A stretch of DNA of 64,000 nt from Streptomyces sp. NBC_00344 (GTDB taxonomy: Bacteria; Actinomycetota; Actinomycetes; Streptomycetales; Streptomycetaceae). Location: positions 1-64,000 of the forward strand of contig NZ_CP107996.1 of the NCBI RefSeq assembly GCF_036088315.1, in the 5' to 3' direction. Under the pieces are notes generated by a model, which was not told the origin of the DNA, did not search any database, and worked only from the letters and a program-made list of their open reading frames with translations. Below, one piece after another: positions 44,328 to 53,591 of this stretch; positions within the stretch are counted from its first letter, which is position 1; every line of letters begins with the position of its first letter. Position numbers and translations under genes: made by a program.

Positions 44328-45482
44328 TCACCGGTCCGTGTCCCCGCCCGTCTGCACCGCGGCAATGACCTGTACCGTCTTGGCCTCGTTGACGTTGCGC
44401 GCGGTGACCTGATTGCGCCGGGCCAGTACGACGATGACCGTGGCGACGGCGAGTGCGCACACCGACACCACCACGATGCCGAGGTTCCCGCCCTGCGTGA
44501 CCCCCGCGGCCGCGGCCGCGCCGACAAGGCCAGCCGACGGCAGGGTGACCAACCAGGCAATGGCCATCCGCCCGGCCGTTCCCCACCGCACCCTGGCCAG
44601 CCGCTTGCCGACCCCGGCCCCGATGATGGCGCCCGAGCAGACCTGGGTGGTGGACAGGGCGAAGCCAAAATGCGCCGAGGTGAGGATAACGGCGGCGGAG
44701 GAGCTCTCGGCCGCGAAGCCCTGAGGGGATTGGATGTCGGTCAGGCCGTTGCCCATCGTCCGGATAATCCGCCAGCCGCCCAGATAGGTGCCCAGGCCGA
44801 TCGCTAGCCCGGCGGTGATGATCACCCACAGCGGTGGCCCGGAGCCGGAAGGGAGCGCGCCGGCGGAGATCAGGGTGAGGGTGATCGCTCCCATCGTCTT
44901 CTGCGCGTCGTTCGTACCGTGTGCGAGTGAGACCAGCGAGGCCGAGGCCGTCTGGCCGAGCCGGAAGCCGCGCGTCACCGTGCCCTTACGCGCGCGCACG
45001 GTGATCCGGTAGGCCGCATAAGTGGCCATCAGCGCGGCCGTACCGGCGACGAACGGTGACGCGAACGCAGGAATAATGATCTTCTCGACCACTTCGGAGA
45101 AGTTGATAGCGGAGGCTCCCGCCCCGACCCACACGGCACCGATCAATCCCCCGAACAGGGCGTGCGAGGACGAGGAGGGCAGACCGAGCAGCCAGGTCAA
45201 CAGGTTCCACAGGATGGCGCCCACCAGACCTGCGAAGACCATGGCCGGAGTCACCAGAGTGTCGTTCACGATGCCGTTCGAGATCGTCTTCGCCACTTCA
45301 GTGGACAGGAACGCACCGGCGACATTCAACACGGCACTGATCAGGACCGCGACCTTGGGCCGCAGTGCCCTGGTCGCGATGGACGTAGCCATCGCGTTCG
45401 CCGTGTCATGAAAGCCATTCGTGAAGTCGAATGCCAAGGCCGCGACGATAACTGCCACCACAATGAACGAAATGTGGTCCAT
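44328..45482 (-). CDS. pit: PiT-family inorganic phosphate transporter
   Basis: A 384-aa polytopic transporter with both PiT signatures, GFHDTANAMATSIATRAL near the N-terminus and LAHGTNDAQKTMG in the second half. About ten helices and a P-S-S-S-S-H block are also visible. It imports phosphate, normally as metal-phosphate with protons, at low affinity. The length is on the short side but normal for actinobacterial PitH proteins. No PhoU-like partner is adjacent; instead a small membrane gene follows. Confidence 0.92.
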   Translation of the reverse strand: MDHISFIVVAVIVAALAFDFTNGFHDTANAMATSIATRALRPKVAVLISAVLNVAGAFLSTEVAKTISNGIVNDTLVTPAMVFAGLVGAILWNLLTWLLGLPSSSSHALFGGLIGAVWVGAGASAINFSEVVEKIIIPAFASPFVAGTAALMATYAAYRITVRARKGTVTRGFRLGQTASASLVSLAHGTNDAQKTMGAITLTLISAGALPSGSGPPLWVIITAGLAIGLGTYLGGWRIIRTMGNGLTDIQSPQGFAAESSSAAVILTSAHFGFALSTTQVCSGAIIGAGVGKRLARVRWGTAGRMAIAWLVTLPSAGLVGAAAAAGVTQGGNLGIVVVSVCALAVATVIVVLARRNQVTARNVNEAKTVQVIAAVQTGGDTDR

Positions 45483-45652
45483 ATGTTCGAGTTAAACAGG
45501 CCTATCTGGTACGCGCGACCTGGTCAACCAGCCCCACACGGGCCCGCAGCAGGGGGTCGGCGGGCACCCCGGCTCCGCGTCGGCAGGCACGGTCTTCCGG
45601 TCAGATCAATGGACACCACGATCACGCACACCGCTACGGTCCAGCGCGCCTG

Positions 45653-47332
45653 TTAGACGCGTGGACCGATGGCAGTGTGGACGGAGTGGACGGCGCTCGC
45701 GCCCTCCCCTACCGAGGAGGCCACTCGTTTCATGGATCCGGAGCGGACGTCGCCCGCGGCGAAGACCCCGGGCGAGCTGGTCTCGAACGGTAGTGGGGCA
45801 CGTCCCAGGTCGGCCCACACGGGATTGAGTGGGTATGCGTCCAGCTGGACGTCGGTGCGGATGAAGCCGTCGGCGTCCAACGACAGGGCGTGCAGCCAGC
45901 CGGTCGCCGGGTCTGCGCCGATGAAGCAGAACAGACCGCGACAGGGTTGCTCCGCGCTGGTCCGGGAGGCCCGGTCGGTGAGCGTGATGGCTTCGAGGGC
46001 CGCCGTGCCCGCCAGTGCGCTGACCTGCGTCGAGGTACGCACTGTGATCCGCGGATCGACCACGAGGCGGTCGGCGAGATAGGAGGACATTCCGGCCTCG
46101 AGGTCGCTGCCGCGTACGGCGAGGGTGACCGGGCATCCGTGCGAGGCCAGGTACAGAGCGGCTTGGCCGGCGGAGTTGGCTCCGCCGACGACGGTGACCG
46201 GTGCGTCGTGGCACATCTGAGCTTCGAGGTAGGTGGCGGCGTAGTAGATGCCGGCACCTTCGAACTGTGCCCAGCGTGGAAGGGGAAGGGCGCGGTAGTG
46301 GGCGCCGGTGGCGATGACCACGGCACGGGTGTCGATGCCCGTCCCGTCGGCCAGGACGATGCGCAGATAGTGACCGTCGGTGTCCAGGGCCACCGCTTGA
46401 CAGGGGCTGGAGAGCCGGGCCCCGAACTTCAGGGCTTGCAGCGTGGCCTTCTGGGTGAGGTCGCTGCCGCTGATGCCTGACGGGAAGCCGAGGTAGTTCT
46501 CGATGCGGGAGCTGGCGGCTGCCTGGCCGCCAGTTCCGACGGCATCGAGGATCACGGTATCCAGTCCCTCGGAGGCGCCGTAGACGGCTGCCGCCAGGCC
46601 GGCGGGGCCGGCACCGACCACGGTGAGGTCGACCGGACTGTCGCCAATCGGCCGGTAGGACAGGCCAAGCAACTCGGCCAGCTCGGCTGGGGTGGCGCGT
46701 CGCAGCACACGGTCATGAGTGAGGGCAGCGGGTAGGTCGGTGGCGTCCAGGGGCGTCGAGCGCATGACGCTGCGGCCTGCCAGGCTGCCGGCGTCCATCC
46801 AGACGTGGGGAAGGCGTTGGCGGGCGACATAGGTGCGCAGGGCGAGCGCCTCCGCCGAAAAGCCGGTGCCGATGATCTCCAGCATGTGGGCGGCAGCACT
46901 GGACCGGAGCCGGTCGCGCCGGGTGAGGAAGGTCCGCAGCAGCACGTCGGACAGATCGGGGTCCTCAGCCATCAGTCGTCGGAACTGCGAAGAGGAGATG
47001 CGGTGGATTCGCCCGGAACCCACGACGCGGGCTGTTAGTTGCGCGGTCTGCCCGGTCAGCAGATTGAGTTCACCCAGGAATTCGCCTGGACCGTACGCAG
47101 TCACGAGTTCCTCACCCCGGCCGTGGGTCGGCGGAGCGAAAATCTCGATCCTTCCGGCTTCGATGAGGATCAGGTCGTATGCCAGGTCTCCGGAGCGGAA
47201 GACGACATCTCCGCTGCGCACGTCCTGCGCCACGCCATAGGCAGTCAGGCGCGCGCGTTGCGCGGAGGTGAGTGGCGGAGAGGCTGCCGTCGAAATGGGC
47301 GCTGAATCATCGGACGCGCCTGGTGCGCTCAT
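45653..47332 (-). CDS. Cyclic-nucleotide-binding domain fused to thioredoxin-reductase-like oxidoreductase
   Basis: A 559-aa protein. Residues about 30-150 form a cNMP-binding domain (GDVVFRSGDLAYDLILIEAG, GPGEFLGELNLLTGQ). After a linker comes a class II flavin oxidoreductase: VVGAGPAGLAAAVYGASEGL for FAD, GGQAAASSRIENYLGFPSGI, VTVVGGANSAGQAALYLASH for NAD(P)H and GVFAAGDVRSGSMKRVASSV at the end. The C-x-x-C redox pair of true thioredoxin reductase is missing, so electrons must go elsewhere. A nucleotide signal or ligand on the N-terminal domain may gate it. Full-length and intact. Confidence 0.9.
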   Translation of the reverse strand: MSAPGASDDSAPISTAASPPLTSAQRARLTAYGVAQDVRSGDVVFRSGDLAYDLILIEAGRIEIFAPPTHGRGEELVTAYGPGEFLGELNLLTGQTAQLTARVVGSGRIHRISSSQFRRLMAEDPDLSDVLLRTFLTRRDRLRSSAAAHMLEIIGTGFSAEALALRTYVARQRLPHVWMDAGSLAGRSVMRSTPLDATDLPAALTHDRVLRRATPAELAELLGLSYRPIGDSPVDLTVVGAGPAGLAAAVYGASEGLDTVILDAVGTGGQAAASSRIENYLGFPSGISGSDLTQKATLQALKFGARLSSPCQAVALDTDGHYLRIVLADGTGIDTRAVVIATGAHYRALPLPRWAQFEGAGIYYAATYLEAQMCHDAPVTVVGGANSAGQAALYLASHGCPVTLAVRGSDLEAGMSSYLADRLVVDPRITVRTSTQVSALAGTAALEAITLTDRASRTSAEQPCRGLFCFIGADPATGWLHALSLDADGFIRTDVQLDAYPLNPVWADLGRAPLPFETSSPGVFAAGDVRSGSMKRVASSVGEGASAVHSVHTAIGPRV

Positions 47333-47610
47333 GATGCACCTTCAATCGATGACGCACCGTAGCGGATCTGCCCCCATCAACACTGGTGATCATGTTGCCG
47401 CTTCCTAAGGAGGTGTCTTTCCTCGCACCGTGACACCCTCGGCTGACACTGTCGCGACGGCAGGAGCGCGCACAATCCGCTCCGAGGCTGACTTCCGCTG
47501 GAAGAAGTGAGCCCAACTTCAGAGGCAGTCATGCCAATAGTGTAGGGCTGACTCGCCTGCAGGGTAGCCTGAGCTCCTCCCACGCAGGCAGGCGTGCCGG
47601 CTTGCACACC

Positions 47611-47793
47611 ATGGAAATTCGCGTCCGCCGCTACGTCTGGCAGACCTCTTGGTCCGACAGGGGCTCCTTCTCGACCTACGCCGGAGGTATCTACGTCTCA
47701 GGCGCCAACACCTACTGCGCCGAGATCACTGGGTGGGTGGAGGTCAACGGCACCAGGTATGCCGGGGGCGGCCGGGTCGGCTGCGACGATTGA
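47611..47793 (+). CDS. Small Cys-containing protein, possible secreted-peptide remnant
   Basis: 60 residues, MEIRVRRYVWQTSWSDRGSF, then YVSGANTYCAEITGWVEVNG and a final GRVGCDD. Two Cys could form one disulfide, and the Trp/Tyr/Gly-rich beta character looks like the mature half of a secreted protein, but there is no signal peptide at this start or the one at 47602. Possibly a 5'-truncated gene. The codon bias is high-GC and consistent with coding. Confidence 0.45.
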   Translation: MEIRVRRYVWQTSWSDRGSFSTYAGGIYVSGANTYCAEITGWVEVNGTRYAGGGRVGCDD

Positions 47794-48400
47794 GGTCGGC
47801 GATGTTCCCGCCGCACAAGTCGTGGTGAGCCCGCGCCACTGACCGCTTCGAGTGGCAGTGGGCGTACAGATCCCGGATCGCCGGGTCGAGGAAGGCCAGG
47901 CGCAGCAGGTTGCGTCCGACTGGCGGGAGTGCGGCGAAGCCGGTGTAGAGGGCGGCGAGGGTGTTCCAGGCCAGGACGCTCATGTGGCGCCCCAGGATCA
48001 TGGCGGGGGTGTCGGTGAGGTTGTCCAGGAGCAGCTGGGTCTGAGAACGGACCCGTTGGGCTGGGCGTTTGCGGGGGCGGGGCTGGGCTGGGCTGCGTGC
48101 TTGTCGGCGAGCTCGTAGAGGTAGCGGGTCTGATCTGCGTCCAGGGGCAGGGCGCGGGCGATCGCCTCCAGAGTGGACGGGGAGGCACCGGGCAGCCGCA
48201 CTTGTTCGAGGCGGGTGTAGTACTCGGTGCTGATCGGGGCGAGCTGGGCTACTTCCTCACGGCGTAGGCCGGTGACGCGGCGGAGGTGGCCGGTGAGGGC
48301 AAGGCCCACCTGATCGGGGGTGACCACGGCGCGGCGGGACTTGAGAAGGTCGGGCGGACGGCCAACAGCAGGATGTCCTCGCCAAGTGTCTGCACACCGC
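47780..48400 (-). pseudogene. XRE-family regulator with MmyB-like ligand domain, frameshifted
   Basis: LLKSRRAVVTPDQVGLALTG, LRREEVAQLAPISTEYYTRL and QTRYLYELADKHAAQPSPAP are the HTH half. After a shift near 48030-48040 it goes on as MILGRHMSVLAWNTLAALYT and NLLRLAFLDPAIRDLYAHCH, the start of an MmyB-like domain. It stops short of the last ~80 residues. The YYTRLEQ helix is normal for this family of Streptomyces regulators. Confidence 0.85.
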
Positions 48401-48690
48401 CAAAGATAGGCGTCAGCCGCTGCGGCGACCGGGCCCGAGGAATGCACGGCGACCACGCTGGCCTACCCTATCCGCGACTGAAGATGCCCACGATCGGCGT
48501 GACGTGGGAGAACTCCCCAACGATCAAGTGGCAATTCCTTCTGGCGGTCTTCCACGGTCCGAACCCTACGGGCAAGTCGCGCGACCGCACGCCGGTCCGA
48601 ACCCGGTGCAGAACAGGTCGATCACCTGCCGAAGATCCCGCCACCGGCAACTCCTGTTGCTGACCGGCAGGAACGGCCGGGTGAACGGGA

Positions 48691-49068
48691 CTACTCGGCC
48701 ACGCCTGGCGGCAGGAAGCCGTGCGCGGACAGGTCGAACCAGTTGCCCTCCGGGTCGATGGCCCGGTACTCGGCGAACGGCCGGTCGCCTGCGCGTAGCA
48801 CCGGGCGGGGGACGCCGCGCTCCGTCATCCGGTCCGCGACGCAGGCGACGTCCGGAACCTCGAAGCCGAAGTGGTTGAACCCGGTCGGCACGTCCCCGTC
48901 CAGGCGTTGCTGGATGAGCGCGAGGTTGATGTACCCGTCAGTAACGAATCGGCTGCCGTCCGGGTCCTGGTGAAACTCCTTCATCTGGAGGGTCGCGCGG
49001 TAGAAGGCGGCGGCAGCGGCGGGGTCCTGGACGACCAGGGCCACGTGTCGGAGGCGGGGCCGGTTCAC
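48691..49068 (-). CDS. VOC/glyoxalase-family protein
   Basis: A 125-aa protein: LRHVALVVQDPAAAAAFYRA, GYINLALIQQRLDG, FNHFGFEVPDVACVADRMTE and AEYRAIDPEGNWFDLSAHG. His and Glu/Asp positions of a metal site are partly present (RHVAL, FNHFGF, EYRAIDPEGN). It starts at a GTG overlapping the upstream TGA (GTGA), so it is the last gene of a coupled three-gene operon. Probable lyase or dioxygenase on a small molecule. Confidence 0.85.
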   Translation of the reverse strand: MNRPRLRHVALVVQDPAAAAAFYRATLQMKEFHQDPDGSRFVTDGYINLALIQQRLDGDVPTGFNHFGFEVPDVACVADRMTERGVPRPVLRAGDRPFAEYRAIDPEGNWFDLSAHGFLPPGVAE

Positions 49069-49448
49069 TTCTGTTCTCCTAGGGGTGCTGGGACTGTCAT
49101 GTTGTGAAACGCGGCGATCCGCCGCCCGTTCCGGTCGTCAACCACAACCGCCTGCGCGTGCGTGGTAGGGCCGTCCGGTTCGATCACGGTCACCGCGTGG
49201 ACCAGGCTGAGTCCCCTGGCAAGCGAACGGACCAGGCGGACCTCGGGGATCAGCCGGGTGCCGCGGAACGGCCCGGCGAACATGCGGGCGTGCCCGGCCA
49301 CCACGGCGTCACGGCCCCGCAGTTCCTCACCGCGTACGGTCACGAAGTCGACGTCCTCGGCGAAGACGGCGCCGAACGCCTCGGCGTCGCCGCGCAGCCA
49401 ACACGCCGCCATCGTCCGCCACAGCGCGGACACGTCGTCGTCAGTCAT
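49065..49448 (-). CDS. SnoaL/SgcJ-like small oxidoreductase-type protein
   Basis: A 127-aa alpha+beta barrel protein of the NTF2-like SgcJ/EcaC group: LWRTMAACWLRGDAEAFGAV, FAEDVDFVTVRGEELRGRDA and HARMFAGPFRGTRLIPEVRL. Members occur in polyketide and other secondary-metabolic clusters and in stand-alone detoxification. It overlaps the upstream gene by 8 nt and the downstream VOC gene by 4 nt. Confidence 0.85.
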   Translation of the reverse strand: MTDDDVSALWRTMAACWLRGDAEAFGAVFAEDVDFVTVRGEELRGRDAVVAGHARMFAGPFRGTRLIPEVRLVRSLARGLSLVHAVTVIEPDGPTTHAQAVVVDDRNGRRIAAFHNMTVPAPLGEQK

Positions 49449-50088
49449 CTTCGCCTCCGCCGTAGGGCAGGACACCGGCATCGGCCGGCCGGTGTACACG
49501 CAGGGCGAGCCGCTGGCACTCCGCGTCCCATGCGGAGAGGGCATAGCCGTGCGCCGCGTGCCGGCGCTCCACGTAGCAGACGACGTTGACCGGCCAGCTG
49601 CTGCTGCGGAACGCGTAGCGGTCCATCTCGGTAGGGCACTCGTCCAGTGGGTGGGCGCGGGCCTGCTGGGGGCCGAGCCGGTGCCAGTCAGGGTGCATGT
49701 GGACCGAGCCGAGGATGTCCAGGTCCCGGCGGTCAGCCTCGCGTGCGATGCGCAGCAGGTCCGCCGCGTCCAGCCACCATGCCCGGACCGGATTCTCGTA
49801 GGCCGCCCCGAAGCGGGGCACGATAGTCGAAGCGAACTCCTGCCGGGCGCTCGGGTCGGTGGTGCGGGCGTTGCGGCCGAACGCCACGTCATGAACCAGC
49901 CAGTCGCCGTCCACGGCCGTTCCCAGCAATACCGCGAAGCACGGAACCGGATCGTTCTCGGTGATCTTCGCGTATTCCCGGACGGCCGCCGCGAGAAAAC
50001 GGTTCAGTGCGGATTCAGAAAACAGCACGGCGGAATCCCCCGGCGCGCGGACGGTGCGCTCGCTCTCGTTCCTGGTATGCGTCAGCAC
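49441..50088 (-). CDS. JAB/MPN-like metalloprotein candidate
   Basis: A 215-aa cytosolic protein, first gene of the operon. The start is a GTG at 50088 with AAGGTGG 6 nt upstream. DLDILGSVHMHPDWHRLGPQ has an H130-x-H132 pair, and PTEMDRYAF gives T153-x-x-D156, resembling the H-x-H...S/T-x-x-D ligands of JAB/MPN (JAMM) hydrolases. However, the spacing is longer than usual and the first Glu is not clear. I do not recognise a named family. Gene order suggests it works with the SnoaL-like and VOC proteins. Confidence 0.5.
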   Translation of the reverse strand: MLTHTRNESERTVRAPGDSAVLFSESALNRFLAAAVREYAKITENDPVPCFAVLLGTAVDGDWLVHDVAFGRNARTTDPSARQEFASTIVPRFGAAYENPVRAWWLDAADLLRIAREADRRDLDILGSVHMHPDWHRLGPQQARAHPLDECPTEMDRYAFRSSSWPVNVVCYVERRHAAHGYALSAWDAECQRLALRVHRPADAGVLPYGGGEDD

Positions 50089-50226
50089 GTAACCACCTTT
50101 TCGGAAGCCGGCGCTACGAAGGCCGGCATCCGACCGTGTCACCGGGCACAGCGGCGGAGCAACCGGCGGATGGCCGGGTGATGTCGGACGGACCGGAATT
50201 GTTGGCCGCTGTCCCGAATGCGGCCC

Positions 50227-50243
50227 TATCGCATTAGGCGATA
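50227..50243. promoter_or_regulatory. LysR-type binding box (T-N11-A palindrome)
   Basis: TATCGC ATTAG GCGATA is a perfect 6-bp inverted repeat with a 5-nt spacer; T50229 and A50241 fit the T-N11-A rule for LysR regulators. It lies 43 bp before the LysR start codon and about 140 bp before the divergent operon start, as expected for an autoregulated divergent promoter. Confidence 0.7.
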
Positions 50244-50285
50244 ACACTTCTGTTCTGGTGGTCGCGGCGGCCGTACGATCCGGCC

Positions 50286-51248
50286 ATGCGTCTGGACGTG
50301 CGGCATCTGGATCTGGTCCTCACCATCGCTGAGGCGGGCAGCCTGCGGCGGGCAGCCGCCCGGCTGCACCTCACCCAGCCCGCGGTGACGGCTCAACTCA
50401 AGCGGATAGAGCAGCACTTGGGTGGCGAGCTGTTCGTCCGCCTCCCGGACGGCATGCTGCCCACCCGCGCGGGCGCCCTCTTCGTCCGCGACGCCGCCCG
50501 CATCCGGGTGGACTTGGCCGGCCTGACCCACACCGCCCGCCGCGCCCTCCAGGACGACGCGGAGGCGCCGGTGCGCGTCGGTGGCGTGCCGGCGCAGCAG
50601 TTCAGCCTGCTGATCAAGGCGCTCGGCGCCTTGCTGCCCGCTCGCGGTACGACCAGCCGCACGGTTCGGCGCACCGACACCATCAGCGCGCTGCTCGCCT
50701 CCTGTGAACTCGACGTGGCGGTGCTGCGCCGATTCCCGGGCACCGCGCTGACGCTGCCGTCCGGCGTCGCGCACCGGGTCCTGCTGACCGAGCCGATCTT
50801 CGTCGGAGTCTCCCTCGGTCACCGCCTCGCCGCGGCGGGCCGGATCGCACTGGGCGACCTGGCGGACGACGACTGGGTGATGCCGCACCCTGACGACAGC
50901 GGCATGAACGACTACGTGGCCGACACCTGCCGGCGTACCGGGTTCGAACAGCGCGTCGCGCACGTCACGGACGAGGCGCACGTCGCCTTCTCCCTGACGG
51001 CGGCCGGGGACGCGGTCTGCGTGCTCTACCCGCTGGGCAGCGCGCGCGAGTCGCTGGCCACCCTCACCCTCACCGGCGACCCGCTGTTCCGCGAGCTGGT
51101 GCTCGCCTGGCGCACCGATTCCCCGGTTGTCCCCGTCGTGGACGTGCTGTGTGCGCATATCGCCAAGGGATACCTCGCCCTTGTCGAGGACGACGACGTG
51201 TATGCACAATGGTGGCGGCGAGGCGGGGCAGAATCCGCCCTGCCGTAG
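50286..51248 (+). CDS. LysR-family transcriptional regulator
   Basis: A 320-aa regulator. The N-terminal winged HTH reads VRHLDLVLTIAEAGSLRRAA then LHLTQPAVTAQLKRIEQHLG, with a G-G-E-L-F-V-R wing. The effector domain spans about 93-300. Full-length and clean. It diverges from the 48691-50088 operon with the LysR box between them, and is 21 bp upstream of a VOC gene in the same direction. It most likely controls both. Confidence 0.92.
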   Translation: MRLDVRHLDLVLTIAEAGSLRRAAARLHLTQPAVTAQLKRIEQHLGGELFVRLPDGMLPTRAGALFVRDAARIRVDLAGLTHTARRALQDDAEAPVRVGGVPAQQFSLLIKALGALLPARGTTSRTVRRTDTISALLASCELDVAVLRRFPGTALTLPSGVAHRVLLTEPIFVGVSLGHRLAAAGRIALGDLADDDWVMPHPDDSGMNDYVADTCRRTGFEQRVAHVTDEAHVAFSLTAAGDAVCVLYPLGSARESLATLTLTGDPLFRELVLAWRTDSPVVPVVDVLCAHIAKGYLALVEDDDVYAQWWRRGGAESALP

Positions 51249-51269
51249 ACGATTTCGGAAGGAATTCCC

Positions 51270-51806
51270 GTGCCGGTCCGGGGAATCAATCACGCGGTGC
51301 TGTGGGTGCGGGACGCGGAGGCCAGCACCCGTTTCTATACGGACGTCCTCGGATTCAAAGTGGTCGCCGAGTCCGGGGAGGCACCGCGGAAAGCGGTCTT
51401 CCTCCGGGCGCCGGAATCGGACAACGACCACGACCTCGGGCTGTTCGGCATCGGCCCGCAGGCCGACGAGACCAGAGCCGGACGCGGCGAGACCGGGCTC
51501 TACCACCTCGCCTGGGAGGTTCCCACGCTGGCCGACCTGCGCGCCGTGGCCGAGCGGCTCGCCGAGCGCGGCGCGCTGGTCGGCGCGACCGACCACGGCA
51601 CCACCAAGGGCGTGTATGCCAAGGACCCGGACGGCCTTGAGTTCGAGGTCTGCTGGCTGGTGCCACACGTCCTGGTCGACGACAAGACCCGCTCTGCCCG
51701 CGGTGAACTCGACATGGACGCAGAGATCGCCCGCTACGGAGCCACCACCCAGGGCGCCTGCGTCCGAGCGACCCCACAGAAGCTCACCCCGGCGGAGGGA
51801 GGCTGA
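51270..51806 (+). CDS. VOC-family dioxygenase-like protein
   Basis: A 178-aa protein with NHAVLWVRDAEASTRFYTDV, LGFKVVAESGEAP, TGLYHLAWEVPTLADLRAVA and KDPDGLEFEVCW. The H (NHAVL), H (YHLAW) and E (FEVCW) are the metal-binding triad of extradiol-dioxygenase-type VOC proteins. The start is a GTG with GGAAGGA upstream. It follows lysR with a 21-bp gap, so it is probably co-transcribed. It may act on the same compound as the divergent operon. Confidence 0.88.
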   Translation: MPVRGINHAVLWVRDAEASTRFYTDVLGFKVVAESGEAPRKAVFLRAPESDNDHDLGLFGIGPQADETRAGRGETGLYHLAWEVPTLADLRAVAERLAERGALVGATDHGTTKGVYAKDPDGLEFEVCWLVPHVLVDDKTRSARGELDMDAEIARYGATTQGACVRATPQKLTPAEGG

Positions 51807-52140
51807 ACCCGGTCGACACCATGCCGGGTGCAGCCGGTGCCTGCAGCGGCAGCGTGACGGCGGCCCGGATCGCACCCGGTTCGATCACACGCGACGTCGT
51901 GCCGGGCGACGCCGCGTGCGTGAAGTGCCGCACCCAGCCCCGCTCCCCCAGCCAGGCCGCGAACGTACGGCACGGAAGGCGGCCACCCGTGGCTTCGTGG
52001 AGCAACTGCAGCTGCTCCCAGAGAAGCACTTCGAACCGCAGCTCATCCACCCCGCGCGGCTGCGCGAAGGTCGCGATGAAACTGGTGAACCTCCGGGCGT
52101 GCCAGTCCGCCGATCCCACGAAGTGGACGAGTGCGCTGGA
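51784..52140 (-). pseudogene. Fragment resembling YqcI/YcgG proteins
   Basis: HARRFTSFIATFAQPRGVDE followed by LRFEVLLWEQLQLLHEATGG resembles the N-terminal block of YqcI/YcgG-type (guanitoxin-enzyme-like) proteins. The sequence after it (CRTFAAWLGERGWVRHFTHA, VIEPGAIRAAVTL) does not fit that family and looks like the end of something else, so this is a chimera of fragments. It overlaps the VOC stop. Confidence 0.4.
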
Positions 52141-52610
52141 TCTGCGGCGACGCGACGGGCATTCCATCGCTGCAGGTTGACCTCGCGACGACGACAGCGA
52201 ATGTCGCCCAGGCCATCGCTGATCCGCAGACATGGCAGAAGACGCTACGTGGAGCCTACGAAGCACTGCGACCTGGCGGGCATCTGGTCTTCGAGACACG
52301 CGATCCGGCCAGACGCGCCTGGGAAGAGTGGACCCGTGAGAAGTTCTACCGCGTGACCGCGATTCCAGGCGTCGGCTCCGTCGAGAGCTGGGTTCAAATG
52401 AAAGAAGTGAGCCGGCCTCTGGTGACGTTCCGCTGGACCTACAGGTTCGCAGCGGACGGACAGGTGCTGACGTCGGATTCGACGCTCCGCTTTCGCGAGC
52501 GGGACGAAGTCGAGAGGGTCTTGGACGCGCATGGATACGTGGTGGGTGGCGTTCGCGATGCGCCCGACCGCCCAGGAAAGGAGTTCGTCTTCCTGGCGCG
52601 CCGTCCGTGA
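52126..52610 (+). pseudogene. SAM-dependent methyltransferase, 5'-truncated
   Basis: MRWICGDATGIPSLQVDLAT, NVAQAIADPQTWQKTLRGAY, EALRPGGHLVFETRDPARRA and FRERDEVERVLDAHGYVV are the C-terminal two thirds of a class I methyltransferase: motif II (G-D-A), post-motif LRPGG. The glycine-rich motif I is missing. It joins the YqcI-like fragment on the opposite strand at about 52130. An ATG at 52131 starts the frame but the fold cannot bind SAM. Confidence 0.8.
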
Positions 52611-52942
52611 TCCTCGGTGATCCATGCGACTCAACCTTCGAGGGCGCAGGACACCATCCCCGTCAGCCGACGACTGCCGACCTCACCACTGACGCCCCTC
52701 CGTTCGAATCCCGAGGGCCGAGTGCTCACTCCCTCACCAACCGCAGGATCATCACACCGGTCACGCTCGACCAGGTCTCTTCAACAAGATCGCGTTACGA
52801 CCTCTTAGCAGGTTCTTTGGGGCCGCTGCAGCAGGTACTTCAGGCTCCGGGTTGTAGCAAGTTGCTCTGGCTCGGTTCGCAGATCGGGGCTCCCGGGGGC
52901 GGCTGTGTCAGCGGTGCCTCAAACTCTGGGCTGGTGAGCCGA
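52611..52942. other. Short non-coding stretch
   Basis: No supported gene in this interval between two truncated genes. Confidence 0.3.
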
Positions 52943-53316
52943 ATGGTGTACCTGCGCGTGACCGCCGCCGAGTTGGCCCGGTCGATCGAGGACCCGAAAT
53001 GGGCGTTTGAATACGCCGAGAAGGCCAGGGAAGCGGACGGCGTCAACGACGTCGCCACGTCAGATGCCCGTCGCTTGCGACCCACAAGGCGTGGCACGCC
53101 GTCGCCTTCCTCCTCGATCGGGCCGGCTTCCCCCTGGGCATCGTCCATGACGAGCAGACGTTCACCAGCGATGACTGGGGCTACGGGCCTGCCATGTACC
53201 TGGACACGAACCAGGCCAAGCCCGCCGCCGAGGCTCTGGCCCAGTTGCCCTTCGAGGACCTGATCCAGGACGTGGACTGCACTCAGGTGACGGCTGCGCA
53301 GATCTGCGGTACTCGG
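52943..53316 (+). pseudogene. DUF1877-family protein, frameshifted
   Basis: MVYLRVTAAELARSIEDPKW, AFEYAEKAREADGVNDV, then after a shift near 53085 HKAWHAVAFLLDRAGFPLGI, DDWGYGPAMYLDTNQAKPAA and LPFEDLIQDVDC. The A-E-L...W-x-A-x-x-x-L-L...D-W-G-Y-G-P-x-x-Y-L order is that of DUF1877. Besides the shift, a piece before KAWHA appears lost. Function of the family is unknown. Confidence 0.75.
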
Positions 53317-53591
53317 CCGCGAGCGGGTGCAACCGGTAACTGCTGCCTCGGCGTTCGCCGTTACGCGGGCGCAGCACGATGTTGAGCTCACACAGCGGTG
53401 CGATGAGGTTGCTGACGGCCTGCGGGGGATGTTGTACTCCGCGGCCATGTCCTTCTGCCGAACCGGTAGCTGCCCGCCGAACTCTGAGAGGGCGGTTCGC
53501 GAGGAGATGACTGAATTGTCGTCACCTGATGGTGTGGGGGTGGGACGTCTCGTCTGATCAACAAGGCTCGGACTGCTGGGTTGGGCGGGTG

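Noticed and set aside
50226..51875. 549-codon minus-strand frame
   Set aside because: Antisense shadow of the LysR and VOC genes, no recognisable domain.
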